The notes beneath the pieces were generated by a model that saw nothing but the letters and a program-made list of their open reading frames with translations, was not told the DNA's origin and did not search any database. From Porphyra umbilicalis (lineage: Eukaryota; Rhodophyta; Bangiophyceae; Bangiales; Bangiaceae), in contig KV919051.1 of the NCBI GenBank assembly GCA_002049455.2, forward strand, positions 1-64,000: a stretch of 64,000 bases of DNA, in the 5' to 3' direction. Position numbers and translations under genes: made by a program. Positions within the stretch are counted from its first letter, which is position 1. The number at the start of each line of letters is the position of its first letter. Shown piece after piece: positions 11,220 to 22,332 of this stretch.

Positions 11220-14108
11220 ATGTCGAGCGTTGGCGGCGGCTCGTACCAGCAGCCGCACACGCCCAAGCGGCCGCGGTGGGTGCCGTCCCCCAGCTGCCGG
11301 CACATTGCCTACCCGCTCGCCCCGTCCGTCCGCGATGCGCTCACGTCCCCGCTGGGGGACCCCCAGGCGGAGTTGCCCCACCAAGATGATGTGGAGATGA
11401 ATGGGCCGCTGGTGGCGATGCTCACCACCTACTCGATTGAGCCAGAGGCGCCGCCGCCGCTGCCGGGAAGCACCTCGGCCGCGTCGGGTGAGGCGGCGGC
11501 GGCAGCGCCGACGGCGTCGGTGCCGCCCCCGTTGGGCTTGTCGGGGGCGACAGCGGAAAGCGGTGCGATGGAGGAGGAGGGCGCCCCTGCCGCCGCGGAC
11601 GCTGCCGGTGGGGGCGTCGGCAGCGGCAATGGCCACGGGGGGGACGACGCCGGCTCGTCCAACGGCGGCGGCTTACGCCGTCTTGGGTGCTTGCCACCCG
11701 CGGAAGACCTCGACGCGCTCGCGACGGTGCACGTCGACTCGACCGTCTACTTCCCGTCGATGCGCACGTCCCCATCCCCCCGCGGCTACCTCACCGAGCG
11801 CGTCGCGCACGGCCCGCTGACGCTCGCGCACCTGATCTCCCTCAATGGCCGGCGGCCGATACCTCTCGGCGGCGCCTTTCGGATCCGCCAAGACGGGCTG
11901 CTGCACGTGGATCACGCGCCGGCGGGGGGCGTGGCCATCACCCGCACCTTCTTCCCGTCTATGTCGCGCCCGTCGGCGGTGGAGGTGTGGACCGTCACCA
12001 ACGTGTCACCCGACGCAATGGCCGTGTTGCGCGTCGACTCGACAACGTCGACGCTCAACTCGTCGCCCGACGGGGTGGCGGGCGACTATGAGGTGTACAC
12101 CGCCGTGCCGGGGTCGGTGGGGGAGCGGTTGGAGCTTGCGCCGGATGGCGGAATTGGGTACGTGGGCGTGCACACGACCGCCCGGATGGCGGACAACCCG
12201 AGCCTGCGCAGCGCCGCGGCGGTGGCGGGGAGTGGACCGTTTTGCGACGATGAGCCGGTGACCAACTCTGGGCTGGTCAAGGAGATGCTGGAGCGACAAT
12301 CATTTGTGCGCTCTTTGAGCGGCGGCCGGTGCGTCCTCGAGACGCCCGAGCCGGAAGTCGACACGGCCTTTGCGTTGGCCAAGGTCCGCACGGGGGAGGC
12401 GGTGTTTGAAACGGAGCTGGGCTTGCTACACTCCCCGGGGGGCGGCAAGTACTATGGGGGCGTGTGGGCCAATGACCAGGCCGAGTACGCCGGGCCGTTC
12501 TTGGCCTGGCTGGGCGACGCGGGGGGGGTCGGTCCGGACGCTGCGCTGAAGGCGAAACGCGGCTCGTCGCGGGAAGGCGCGAGTGGTAGTGGCAGCATCG
12601 CCGCCGCTGAGAGCAGCTCCAGTGACAAGAGCCCAGCAACGACCCGGTGGGAGCCGGTCGAACCGGGTCTGCCTGAAGGAGACGAGACGGTTCAGGACGC
12701 GCCCGCGGGTGATGCCAACGGCAGTGGCGACAACGACGAGCGGGATTCGGTGGAATTGTGGGACAACTCGGCCATCGCCGGATACACGCGCTCCAGTGTC
12801 TTGGTTGGCGACCGGCTGGCGAGCATCTCCGTTGCCGCCCTCAACTCGTACCGCACGCTCGCGTCGTTGATGCCGACGGCGCCGGCCGAGACGATGGCCT
12901 ACTCGGTCGAAGTCGAGGGCGACTACATTGGGCGGATGGACCGGGGCGACGCAGGCTGCTACGCGTGGGGCGCGAGCCTATACGCCCTGGCCGTCCCGTC
13001 GGCGGCTCCGGTGCTGACGCCGTCCATCACGTGGGCGTTGAAGCACATCACGTCGCGGCTGGCGCAGTCACCCGACGGCATCCTCGTGACGGACTCGGAC
13101 GAGATGGAGGGCCGCTTCGACACGGGGGAGGCCAACTTGGCGGCCAACGCGACGGCGCTGGCCGCGCTGCGCTCCGCGGCAACGCTCGCCGACTCGGTCG
13201 GCCGCTCAGCGTCGGCCGCGGGCCTCCGCGCCAAGGCGGCTGAGCTCGAAGCGGCCATCGAGGAGTACTTTGGGGCCAAGAACGTGTGGTCCAACGGCTA
13301 CCGCTACTTTGCGGGCTGCCGCAAGATGCGCGGGTGGAGCGCCCTCCCCGCCGCGGCAGGCATTGAGTCGCCGCGCGCCGCGCGCGCGGTCGGGCTGCTG
13401 CTCGCCAAACACGGGACGATGTGGACGCCCGACGGGGTGCGCGTGGAAGCCGCGCGGCACGACTCGTGGGACCGCCAAACACTCGTCGCCCTGCGCACGG
13501 CCTTCCAGATCGACCACCGGCGTGAGCAGTCGGACGTGGACTTGGCCGAGGTCGCCATGGACCGGCTGCGGGAGTTTACCACCACCCGCTCCTTTGGGGA
13601 ACACGTCCCCTACTGCGTGGAGGAGAACTATGAGGGGTGCCAGCTGGCGGGGGAGAGCGCCCTCTACGCCCGCGTGTGGCTCGAGGGCGTGTTTGGCATC
13701 GCCGTCAGCGGGCGCAAGCAGGTGCGCGTCGCGCCGCGGCTGCCAAAGACGTGGCCCCGCATGGCGCTGCGGCGTCTGTTTGGCTGCGGCGTTGCCTTTG
13801 ACGTGGTCGTCTCGGCGGTAGAGCTCGACGGGGACGAAGCGGCAGGCGGCGACGGTAGCGGCGGCGGCGGCGGTGACAGCGTGCCACCCCGCCTCATCCG
13901 CGTCGTCGTGAGCGTGGAGGACCTTGCGCTGCCGGCAGCGTCATCGACGACGAGCCCGCCGCGCGCCACGGCCAACTCGCCGTGGCTGCCGGACGAGGCG
14001 GGGTCGTCGTTTCGGCGTAACCTTGGGGTTCCGCCAGGCCGGCGGCGTCTGACGGTTGTGTCGGACGAGCTGATCCAAGACGGGGACTCTGTGCACGTCC
14101 AATTCTGA
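11220..14108 (+). CDS. Six-hairpin-type glycoside hydrolase-like protein
   Basis: Single open frame of 962 residues, intronless, ending SVHVQF and TGA. The first 160 residues are low complexity. An N-terminal beta-rich region follows (LNGRRPIPLGGAFRIRQDGL, ITRTFFPSMSRPSAVEVWTV), as in the beta-sandwich of (alpha/alpha)6 glycosidases. Next comes the likely catalytic segment YYGGVWANDQAEYAGPFLAW, whose WANDQ aspartate resembles the general-acid region of the family, then a helical-hairpin region with MEGRFDTGEANLAANATALA. The C-terminal part holds SALYARVWLEGVFGIAVSG and VRVAPRLPKTWPRMALRRLF, typical of the closing hairpin and C-terminal sandwich. The substrate is unknown; GH78-, GH63- and GH94-like members share this fold. 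A Ser/Gly/Asp-rich insert of about 90 residues interrupts the middle. No signal peptide is evident. Confidence 0.6.
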   Translation: MSSVGGGSYQQPHTPKRPRWVPSPSCRHIAYPLAPSVRDALTSPLGDPQAELPHQDDVEMNGPLVAMLTTYSIEPEAPPPLPGSTSAASGEAAAAAPTASVPPPLGLSGATAESGAMEEEGAPAAADAAGGGVGSGNGHGGDDAGSSNGGGLRRLGCLPPAEDLDALATVHVDSTVYFPSMRTSPSPRGYLTERVAHGPLTLAHLISLNGRRPIPLGGAFRIRQDGLLHVDHAPAGGVAITRTFFPSMSRPSAVEVWTVTNVSPDAMAVLRVDSTTSTLNSSPDGVAGDYEVYTAVPGSVGERLELAPDGGIGYVGVHTTARMADNPSLRSAAAVAGSGPFCDDEPVTNSGLVKEMLERQSFVRSLSGGRCVLETPEPEVDTAFALAKVRTGEAVFETELGLLHSPGGGKYYGGVWANDQAEYAGPFLAWLGDAGGVGPDAALKAKRGSSREGASGSGSIAAAESSSSDKSPATTRWEPVEPGLPEGDETVQDAPAGDANGSGDNDERDSVELWDNSAIAGYTRSSVLVGDRLASISVAALNSYRTLASLMPTAPAETMAYSVEVEGDYIGRMDRGDAGCYAWGASLYALAVPSAAPVLTPSITWALKHITSRLAQSPDGILVTDSDEMEGRFDTGEANLAANATALAALRSAATLADSVGRSASAAGLRAKAAELEAAIEEYFGAKNVWSNGYRYFAGCRKMRGWSALPAAAGIESPRAARAVGLLLAKHGTMWTPDGVRVEAARHDSWDRQTLVALRTAFQIDHRREQSDVDLAEVAMDRLREFTTTRSFGEHVPYCVEENYEGCQLAGESALYARVWLEGVFGIAVSGRKQVRVAPRLPKTWPRMALRRLFGCGVAFDVVVSAVELDGDEAAGGDGSGGGGGDSVPPRLIRVVVSVEDLALPAASSTTSPPRATANSPWLPDEAGSSFRRNLGVPPGRRRLTVVSDELIQDGDSVHVQF

Positions 14109-14345
14109 CATGCACGTGTACTCGGTGGGGGCGGTGGAGGGGGGTAGACGGCGACGGGGGACGTGAGCTGGACGGTTCAGCTGGGGGGGGTTCGAGAGGC
14201 GGGGTGGCTGGCTGTAGGTGTTGTTTTCGGTCATCTGCTCTGGCTGGCGCTGCAAGCACAGGAGCGGTGAGTGGTGCCCCGTGGCCGGGCGCCACACCAG
14301 AGGGGAGGTGCAAAGGCGAGCTTAGGTGACGAGTGGCGCCCATCT

Positions 14346-15482
14346 TTACCACGGCAAACTCGCAGCTGTGCCTTTCACGGATGGGCCGTGGCCGTGTGGT
14401 TCCCCCGGTCGGCGCTGGAGACTCTTGATGTGCTGGTTGCGGCTGTCGGTAGCTTGCGAGCGGCGGGTTGACACGGTCCACGGCTGCTTGGCTGTTTCCT
14501 CCTTTCTTTCCCGACGGCTCGGCAGCCCGGCCCACCGCCTGGAACCCCTATGTCGCGGCGCCTTACGTTCCCCCCCCGCCTTCTTACCCTTTGGCTTGAC
14601 CGGCCCGTCACTCTCCGCGTCGCTCGTCACGGGTGACGGCGCGTCGGTTGTGGCGTCGAGCGCGTCCGCGGCGCCCTCCTTCTCCTCAGCCGCAGCGTCC
14701 GCCCCCCCCTCGGCCGCCGTCGCGGGCGCCCCCTCCTCGTCCACAATCACCTCTGTCACCCACGTGTCGTTGGTGTACACGCACATGTCTGCCGCAATCT
14801 TCATTGCGCGGCGGGCCATCTCCTCCGCCCCCATCTCTGGGGCGCCCGCCCCCCCCGCACCGTCGGCCGCCCCCCCCGCCTCCTCGCCCGCCGCACCTGC
14901 TGCCGCCGTCGCCGCCGCCACGTCGTCGGCGACGCCGACCAGCGCGCGGGCGGCGGCCACGGCGGCGGTGCCGCCGCTGCCGACGCCCACAATCCCGTCG
15001 GACGGTTCGAGGACGTCCCCCCCCCCCGTCAGCGTCAAGCTCATCTTGGCGTCGACGACGACGAGTACCGCGTCGAGGCGCCGCAGGTACTTGTCGAGCC
15101 GCCACTCGGCGGCGAGCGCGACGGCTGCGCGGAGGAGCTGCCCCGGGTGCGCGTCGATTTTGCCTTCGAGGCGCTCCAGGAGCGTCATGGCGTCGGCGGT
15201 GGCGCCCGCAAAGCCGGCAATGACGCTGCCGCCGGGGCCGAGCCGCCGCACCTTACGCGCGTTGGGCTTCATGACCGTGCCGCCTTGGGTCACTTGGCCG
15301 TCGCCAATGACGGCGACGGTGTTGCCGCGGCGGACGGCGAGGATGGTGGTCGTGCGCCGGCCGTCGGTCGAGGGGAGGGCGCCGCCCCAGGCGGCAGGGG
15401 TAGGGGGGGGAAGGGGCCGCCGCCAACGCCGCCGAGGGTGCCCGCCCGCAGGCGGGGGGGAGGGCGCCCGCGCCGCGCACAT
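14346..15482 (-). CDS. hslV: HslV-type ATP-dependent protease subunit, organelle-targeted
   Basis: Threonine peptidase of the bacterial HslUV (ClpQY) system, 378 residues. An Arg/Pro-rich 44-residue leader looks like an organellar, probably mitochondrial, presequence. The core begins [20 protein letters not shown]. Thr45 (mature Thr1), Asp61 (Asp17) and Lys77 (Lys33) all have the right spacing. Diagnostic blocks follow: [52 protein letters not shown] and [11 protein letters not shown]. Oddities are a Gly/Ala-rich insert of about 45 residues before the last helix and a long acidic then basic tail (over 100 residues), where bacterial HslV stops near 175. The end of the tail may be shifted by a poly-C run near 14570. 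The partner ATPase HslU is not in this window. The start is the Met nearest the leader. The gene converges on the glycosidase-like gene 238 bp away. Confidence 0.85.
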   Translation of the reverse strand: MCAARAPSPPPAGGHPRRRWRRPLPPPTPAAWGGALPSTDGRRTTTILAVRRGNTVAVIGDGQVTQGGTVMKPNARKVRRLGPGGSVIAGFAGATADAMTLLERLEGKIDAHPGQLLRAAVALAAEWRLDKYLRRLDAVLVVVDAKMSLTLTGGGDVLEPSDGIVGVGSGGTAAVAAARALVGVADDVAAATAAAGAAGEEAGGAADGAGGAGAPEMGAEEMARRAMKIAADMCVYTNDTWVTEVIVDEEGAPATAAEGGADAAAEEKEGAADALDATTDAPSPVTSDAESDGPVKPKGKKAGGERKAPRHRGSRRWAGLPSRRERKEETAKQPWTVSTRRSQATDSRNQHIKSLQRRPGEPHGHGPSVKGTAASLPW

Positions 15483-16047
15483 GGCGGGCGAGGCACGATC
15501 CGGCAAAGCGAAGCATCGGACGTGCGTGAAAGGAAAGTAGAGGAGGACTGGATGTGGGAAGAGGGTGATGGACGATAGTGATGACAGATGCACGCCACGC
15601 CGGAGGCGCGGACGGGCTGGACTAGAGTGGGCGAAGGAGACGGGCGTTCGATGCCGAGTCACGGCGACTCCTCCAGCAATGTCTCGACGCGGCTGATGCA
15701 ATTGATGTGTGTATTTGTTCTCAGATCCACTTTGATCCGGCCGGCGACACACGTACTGTACAGACCGGACACGAGGAAACACACTAAGAACTTTAGCTAG
15801 TAGGCCAGTTCAATAAGGCCGTTACGGGGGTGTCGAACCGGCCTGCTTGACCCCAACAGGGGCTTTTCGACCCCCCCCGTTCCGACTTCTTGAACCGTCC
15901 TACTTCCTCCAGCCCATTCGTAAGGAAGACAAGCTCGGGTGCATCGTGACATGCGCCCTCCTCTATTCCCGCCATCTCCTCCATCGTCCCCTCGATGCCA
16001 TCAACACCACTTTCAGTGCATCCCCATCACCATCTGGCGGCACTGCT

Positions 16048-17115
16048 TCAGCCCTCTGGCGGCGCCTTGGCCACCGACTGCGCCACACGGTACACGAAAA
16101 ACTCCACGTCTGGCGCGGGCCCACCCCCCGGGCGACGCCACGTCAAACCGCGAGTCGACCACGTAGAGCGCGCCCGCAAACTGCGACGCGGTCGTCGGCG
16201 TGGTCCACTCGTCGCGGGTGAGCGTCGCCACCACACGGCCGCCGCCGAGTGTCGCCGGCTCGGCAAAGCGCACGACCGCCACGCGGCCTTCCGTGTTTTG
16301 AACCACGTACAGCACCGCGGGGTCGACGGCGTCAAAGAGGATGCCGTCGCCGCCCACGAGGGAGCCGCCCACGTCAATCTCCTTGGTCAACCCGTCCTTG
16401 GCAACGGTGAAGAGCTTCCCCGTGTTGGACTGCACCATGACGAGCGTGTGTGCGGCGTAGCTGTAGCACATGCCATTGGCATTGAAGCTCTCTCCTTGCA
16501 TAAAGTCGCCCGTCAGGGGCACCCGCTTGACGGTCGCCCTGCCATCGCCACACGCCGCGGACAGGGGCACGGTGTAGATGGCGGGACTAAACGAGTCGTT
16601 AAACGCCGCGAACTGCATGGCCCCGTCCCGCACCACGTCCCCGTCATTGACAAATGGCCCCGGGCCGTCAGAGGGCCCCGCCGGCACGGAGAGGTTGGCG
16701 AGCAGTGTCCCGCCGCCGTCGCCAAACGCCAGGATGTTGGCACTCTCGCCGCCCGCCGCCCACGCGACCCCCCCCCCGCCGGGTCGGCAACGACACCAAC
16801 AATGGCCTGGCCAGGCGCGTTGAAAACCTCCACCCCCGTCCCCGACGCGAAATTGCCCGCCCACAGGCGACCGCCGAGGAGGCTGCCGACGAGGAAGTGG
16901 GGGCCCCCGAGGCTCGTAATACCCTCGGGCACAAAGCCGTCAGGCGGCAAAACCTCGACGAGGCTACGGTCTGCTCTTGGCGCGGCAAACACGCGCACGA
17001 GCCGTTTTGGCTGAGAATGACAGGAACACCACCGAAGACTTTGGCGCAAGAGAAACGCGGGTGACGAATGAAACAGTCGAAGGACGATACGTGGTGTTGA
17101 AATCTGGTTGCGCAA
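16048..17115 (-). CDS. Beta-propeller protein, SMP-30/gluconolactonase-like
   Basis: About 350 residues of repeated beta-strand motifs: EVLPPDGFVPEGITSLGG, HFLVGSLLGGRLWAGNF, GQAIVGVVADPAGGG, NANGMCYSYAAHTLVMVQSN, GILFDAVDPAVLYVVQNTEG and SQFAGALYVVDSRFDVASPG. The pattern of blades with G-(I/V)-x-hydrophobic-D resembles six-bladed SMP-30/gluconolactonase-like propellers, but no catalytic set can be assigned. The coding sequence changes frame at a run of ten C (16768-16777) and again at a run of six C (16124-16129). After the second run the expected last strand VEFFVYRV appears and the frame stops near 16048. I treat both as run-length errors in one gene. The N-terminus is unclear: the first 45 residues of the open frame look unlike the rest, and an upstream exon is possible. 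Confidence 0.5.
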
Positions 17116-17532
17116 GTAGCATCACGACTTTGGTAGACTGGGAGACTTCCGATAGAGTTAAAGTACGCAGCTTCCCAGGGTCCGCTCAGATCTGCCACGT
17201 GGACTTCCCAGGATACCACACCTGTGGCACTGACGTTGCCGGCCGCCGCGGCGGCAGTGCCACGTGGGCCACTTGAACGGCTCAATCACTTGGTGGAGGT
17301 GCGCTCCAGAGGGGTCACAGAGAAGACTGCCGCATTCCTCCCCACCTTTGACGAGGCCACGACTGGGTTGCCTTGGCGGCGTTTGATGGTGGGAGGTGGG
17401 CTGTGTGGCAGACGGAGTGCTGGATGACCCTCTGATGACCCCGTCCCTGTCCGTCAATCGCGGCGGTCGGGCGCGGACGTGTGGAGACGGCGGCCGCCAC
17501 CGCGTCGGCGCCCGCGGCGGAGCGCCGTCGCC

Positions 17533-18346
17533 ATGCGCCTGCGCTGGCCTGTGGCTGTGGCGGCTGCTGCTGCCGCCGTGACCATTGCGGCCGCGACGGC
17601 GGCAGTGTTGGCGACGTCCTCGCCCGGCTCCTCCCCCGCCGACGCCGACACCCCCCCCTCGTCATCACCGTCGACCTCCCCCCCCTCCTCAATGGCACCG
17701 TTGGTGGCGGCGGCTACTTGGCCATCACGGCGACGGGGACCCCCCCCTGGTCTACACGTGGGAGGAGCAGCGCTCCCCCCGCATCCGGTGGCAACGGACC
17801 CTCGACGCCCCCTCCCGCCCGGACCGCTACTGGCACGTGACGTGCCGGGATTTGTGTTGGGGCCCCGTCCGCTTCCGCGTTGTCGTTACCGACGGCGCAG
17901 GGGTGACGGTCACGTCAGCAGTGACGACGTTGACGGTCGTCCCGCCGCTGCCCATCATCATTACGCCTCGCGCTTCGCAGACAGAGGTGGTGGTGGGGTC
18001 GAACGTCGTGCTCGAGTGGACGGCCGTCGGGGCGGTCGCGGCGTCCCAGGACACCGCACCAAACATGACCGTGTTCCGGGTCCCAGCCGGACAGGTAGGA
18101 GAGACGGTGCCCGCGCCCGTGGTCGACGTGTATATCGGCCAAACCGGCTTTGGCTTGTCCTTTCGAACCGTCCACGTGGAGTGGACGGCGGCGCCCGGCG
18201 ACGATGGGACGGTCCTCTACGCGGTCGCCAGGGGGGCGTGCATGACGAATGAGTGCGATTTGCCAAAAGACGTCGAGGCGGCCTCCGTGCGGTCGACACA
18301 AACGGTCCTCCGCGTCGTCGAGGGGGAGGAGCACTTTGAATTGTGA
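17533..18346 (+). CDS. Secreted or membrane-anchored beta-sandwich (Ig-like) protein
   Basis: About 270 residues. It starts MRLRWPVAVAAAAAAVTIAA, a good signal peptide or anchor (short basic start, hydrophobic core). Strand-rich sequence of Ig/PKD-like type follows: LLNGTVGGGGYLAITATGTP, VRFRVVVTDGAGVTVTSAVT, then SQTEVVVGSNVVLEWTAVGA and TVHVEWTAAPGDDGTVLYAV. It ends VVEGEEHFEL and TGA. The frame must change at C runs 17651-17658 and 17740-17747 to keep this sequence continuous, as in neighbouring genes. Four cysteines in short pairs (VTCRDLC, CMTNEC) fit an extracellular protein. It is divergent from the propeller gene, whose start region lies about 420 bp upstream. The function is not known. 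Confidence 0.45.
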
Positions 18347-19167
18347 GGGGCGTGGCTGGGGACGGGCGCCCTCGTGCGGCGGGTGAAGCGGTTGGTGGGG
18401 GTGGCAGGTGGGGGGGGGGACCCGAGCAGCGGCCGCGTGCGTGCGGGGGCGGTTGAACCAAACGGTTGGGAATGCATGCGATGCGGTGGAACTGGCACGG
18501 CGCACCGCTCGGGGGCGGAAAGCAGCACGCGGTCGGTTGGGGCAACGGCTGGGTAGGCAGCCCGTGCACGGCGCCGCAAGTGACCGGCACCGGCCAAGCC
18601 GCCGCAGGGTGCAGCGCAGCCGCCGCACGCACCGCGACGGTACAGCGGAGGTTTCCCACCCACACCAGCGGCGTGGTGACGCGCGCGCGCCGTCGGCGCG
18701 TCGGCGAGCCCGCCGAGCGCGGGGGACGTGGGTCCCTTGGACGGCGCCGTCCACGCCGGCGCGTCGCCGCCCCATGCGGTACCGCGAACGGCGGCCGACA
18801 AATACCGGGCTTGCCCGTCTCCATTTGCCTCGTCGGCATGCAAACCGTGACAATTACGTCCTCGTGCTCCCCGCCGGGGCCGAATCTCCCAGCGATCGGG
18901 ACGACAACAACGACACCCCGCCGCACGCGCGGCGGCGCCGCGCACCCGCCGCCGACCAATCCACGGTGGCGGCGGCCGCGGGGGGGGCCCCCCCGCCGAT
19001 TGGGCCGCGCCCCGCCGCCCGCCGGCCTCTGAGCCGCGCCGCCCATCTCCCCACACCCCCACCCGCCGCCGCCGGCGTCACTGCCGCGGCGCGGCGCGGC
19101 CGCGCCGCCGCCCCCCCGCCCGCCGGCGTGGCCTTCCACCCGCCGCGCCGCCGCCGCCGAGGCGGCC
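18347..19167. other. Intergenic, no gene supported
   Basis: About 820 bp between the beta-sandwich gene and the zinc-ribbon gene. Long open frames occur on both strands but are GC-driven and lack any motif. I see no RNA gene or repeat worth naming. Confidence 0.45.
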
Positions 19168-19274
19168 ATGGGTGCCCGCCCCGTCGGCGGGGCGGCCAAC
19201 CCCGTCGACGGGCCGGCGGCGGCGGCGCGGATGGTGCCCACCCCCACGGCCGCCGGCGGGCGCGTCGCTGCCGC

Positions 19275-19305
<31 letters not shown>

Positions 19306-22300
19306 GCGGCGGCATGCGGGCACCCCACCCCCGCCGGCGCGTCACGGGGGACCCCCCCCCCCGCCCCCCGACGCTGCCACCCCCGCCCGCCCCCATCCCC
19401 GGGTGGGTGCCCCCCCCCCTGCGCCCCGGCGGCGGCGGCGCCGCCCCCCGCCGCCGCCGCGTGCAGCGGGGGTGCCCCCCCCCAGCGCGGTGACCCCCCC
19501 CCCCCGGCGGCGGTCGCGGCAACCCCCCCCCCCCCCTCCACGCCCAAAGGGTTTGGGCGCCCCCCCCCGCCCCCCCCCGCCCCCCGCCGCCGCCGCCGCG
19601 GACGCCCGTCGAGCGGGTGCCCCCCGGCACGGGCGGCGCGGGGGGCGGCAGCGGCGGCGGCGGCGGCGGCGGAAATGACGGCGGCGGCGGCGGCGGCGGG
19701 TGCGGGCATCTGCGGCGGTCCTTCCTCCCCCTCCCCATCCCCGTGGTGCTGCCGGGCGTGCCCGCCCCGCTACTGACGGTGGAGGTGGTGTGGGCTGACG
19801 CCCGCGGCGCCGTCGACCACCTCGTCTACCACAGCGTGGACGCGGCAACGGCGGCGGCGGCAGCTGGGGGGGGGGGGGGGGGGGGGGATCCGGGGGGGGG
19901 GCTCTCCCCCGACGACGCGGCGCGGCTGGCGGCGCGCCTTGGGAACGGCGCGGCGCTCGCGCGGGAGCTGGGGGGGGGCGGCCACGCGTCGCTGGAGGTG
20001 GAGCTCGTGCAGCCCGTGGCGGCGGGGGGCGGCGGGGGGGGGGGGACCTCCCGTTGCTGACGGCAGCGGTGGAAGATGCCGCCGGCCACGCTGGTGCCGA
20101 GGGCGGTGGGGGGAGGGCGTGCGGCTGGCGGCGGCCGCGGCGGGTGGTGGCGGCAATGGGGCGGCGGGCGCGCGCGCGCGCGCGCCGGTGGAGGCGGCGC
20201 CAAGTGAGCCGCCAGTGGCCATGGCCGCCCGCCGCGCGTGGTCTGCGGCCGGCGGCGTGTCCCCAGACCTGTGCGCCGTCGACGGGGACGAGGCGTGTGA
20301 GGGGGAGGACGAGGGCGAGGACCTCACCGTCGCCGACAGCCCGTACGACAAGGACGCGGACGGCGGCGACGCGGTCGCAGACGACCGCACCGCAACGGCC
20401 GTCGACATTGACGCCATCGACTTGGGCGGCGGCGACGACGACGACGAGGACGACGACCGGGAGGCCGACGACGCCGACGACGATCAGGGCGAGGACGAGG
20501 AGGACGAGGACGACTTTCTCGTCGACGGCGCCCTCGGCGGCGGCCCCGCCGACGCATCGTGGGCGGGCGCCGACGGCGCGTCGTGGGCGGGCGCCGACGA
20601 CGATGACGGGTACGGGTGGCTCGGCGGCGACGACGCGGCGGCGGGCGACGCGGTCGGGTGGGGGTGCCCCCGCCCCGCCCCCGCCGCCCGCCCCCCCGCC
20701 CGTGCCGGCCGTTGAAATCCAAGCGGTTATGCGGGAGGTGCTCCGCGAGGCGGCGGCGGAAGCGGGGCCCGCGCGCGGGGCGGGCGCGTGGCCGCCCCCC
20801 GCCGCCCCGGGCGCGCGCTCGCGGTCGCCCGCCAGTGGCGGCGGGGGCGCCACCACCCCCAACGGCGCCGCCGCGGGTAATGGCAATGGCGACGCGGCGG
20901 CCGAGGCGGACCGCCACCGCAACGTGCGGCGGTTGTGGGCGGCGACGGTGGGGGCGACGGGGTCGCGCCGCCGCGGTGGGCGCCGCGTCGACTTTCTCGA
21001 CGCGGCCGTGGCGGCGGCGGGCCGCCGCCGGCCGCCGCCGGCGCCGCGGGAGGGGGGGGGGGGGACGTCCGCCGCCCGTCGGCGGCCGCCGCCGCCGCCG
21101 CCGCCGGTGGGGGGACTGGGGGGGGGAGGCGCCGGCGCCCGGCGACGGCGGCGGCGGCGGCCCTGCAGCAGCACCGTCGGGCGGCCGGGGGGGGGGGGGG
21201 GGGGGACCGCCGTGGCGCTCCCCTCCTTCCTCCAGTGCCCGGAATGCGCGGCGGTGTATGTGGTCGACGGGGAGGAGCTGGCAGGTACGGTTGCGCCGAT
21301 GTGGGTGGGGGGGGCGTGAGCGTGAGACTCCCTGCTTGGCGGGGGGGTGCGCGCTGGTGGGGATGGCCGAGACGGTGGGGTGCGAGGGGGGGTACCCGCC
21401 GTGTCGCCGGCGGGTGTGGCGTGGAGCGCCGACCGCCCTGCGGCCGTGCCCGGTTCTGACCGTCGCTCCCTGCGTCCTTGTGCCTGGGATTCCCCACCCC
21501 CCGCTTTTATCCGTGTGCATGGCGCGGCGGACCTCCCCCCCCCCCCCCCTCCCCTTGCAGGCGTCGAGACGGCCGTCGTCTGCTCCACGTGCGCCCACGC
21601 GTGGCACGCGCGGGATGTGGATCTGCTGTGGGGCATGGCCACCGCCTCGGCGGCGGCCGCGGCGGGGCTGCCGGCCGCCGCCGCGTCGGCGGTGCGGCGG
21701 CGCATCCCAGACGCGGCGGCCGTCGCGCCGCCGCCGCCGCCGACGCCGTCGTCGGCCGCCGCTAGGCGCGGGTCGCGGCCGCCGTCGCAGGCGGGGCGCG
21801 GGCGGCCGTCACGGCGCGCGCCGCCGCCGCCGCCGCCGCCCCCGTCTGTCACCCCCACCGCTGCGTCGACGACGACGTCTGCGGGCGCCGACGCGTCGGC
21901 GGGCGGCGGCGGTGAACGCAACGGCACGCCCGTCGGCGTGGCCGGGGAGGCGCCGCCACCGCCGGCGCGGGGGCGGTCGTGGAGCCGCCGCCGCGGGCGG
22001 CGGTCGCCGACCCGCCCCGCCCCTGCGGGTGCGCCGTCGGCAGAGGGGGGCGGCGGCGACCGCCGCGGCGGTGGCGCCAGCAGCGCCGGCGGCGGCGGCG
22101 GCGGCGGCGGTGCTGGCGGCGCCAGCGGTGCGACGGCGGCGGGCGCCGCCGACGGGGAGGCGACGGCGGGGGCGGGCGCCGCGCCGACGGGCGGGTCCCC
22201 CCGCTGGCGGGGCGGCGGCCGCGGCGGGCGCCCGCCGCCGCCGTCGCCGCCAGCGGCGGGCGCGGACCGCGGGGGGGGGGAGGGTGCCGCTCGGGGTGGT

Positions 22301-22332
22301 CCAGCGGGGAGGGCGGCTCCCGGTTTGCGTGA
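19168..22332 (+). CDS. Acidic low-complexity protein with a two-knuckle zinc ribbon
   Basis: The zinc ribbon is split by an intron. Exon 1 ends FLQCPECAAVYVVDGEELAG. The intron 21285-21560 (276 bp, GTACGG...TTGCAG after a long pyrimidine tract) is removed, and exon 2 opens VETAVVCSTCAHAWHARDVD. The join is phase 1 and in frame. CPEC plus CSTC with an aromatic W matches MJ0042-type ribbons. Upstream are a folded-looking segment near 19710-20030 (LLTVEVVWADARGAVDHLVY), a highly acidic stretch at 20230-20660 (DDDDEDDDREADDADDD-like) and VEIQAVMREVLREAAAEAG. Frame changes at G/C runs near 19866-19887, 20030-20050 and 20660-20700 are needed to connect them. Downstream of the ribbon the protein is Arg/Gly/Pro-rich. 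The start and the stop near 22332 are estimates. A nucleic-acid or chromatin role is only a guess. Confidence 0.4.
19866..19887. repeat. Poly-G tract, 22 bases
   Basis: Run of 22 G within the zinc-ribbon gene, encoding glycine. It is one of the points where the reading frame is not reliable. Confidence 0.9.

Noticed and set aside
14346-15482. Bacterial contamination as the source of hslV
   Set aside because: It has a presequence-like leader, lineage-typical low-complexity insert and tail, and the same composition and homopolymer style as flanking eukaryotic genes.
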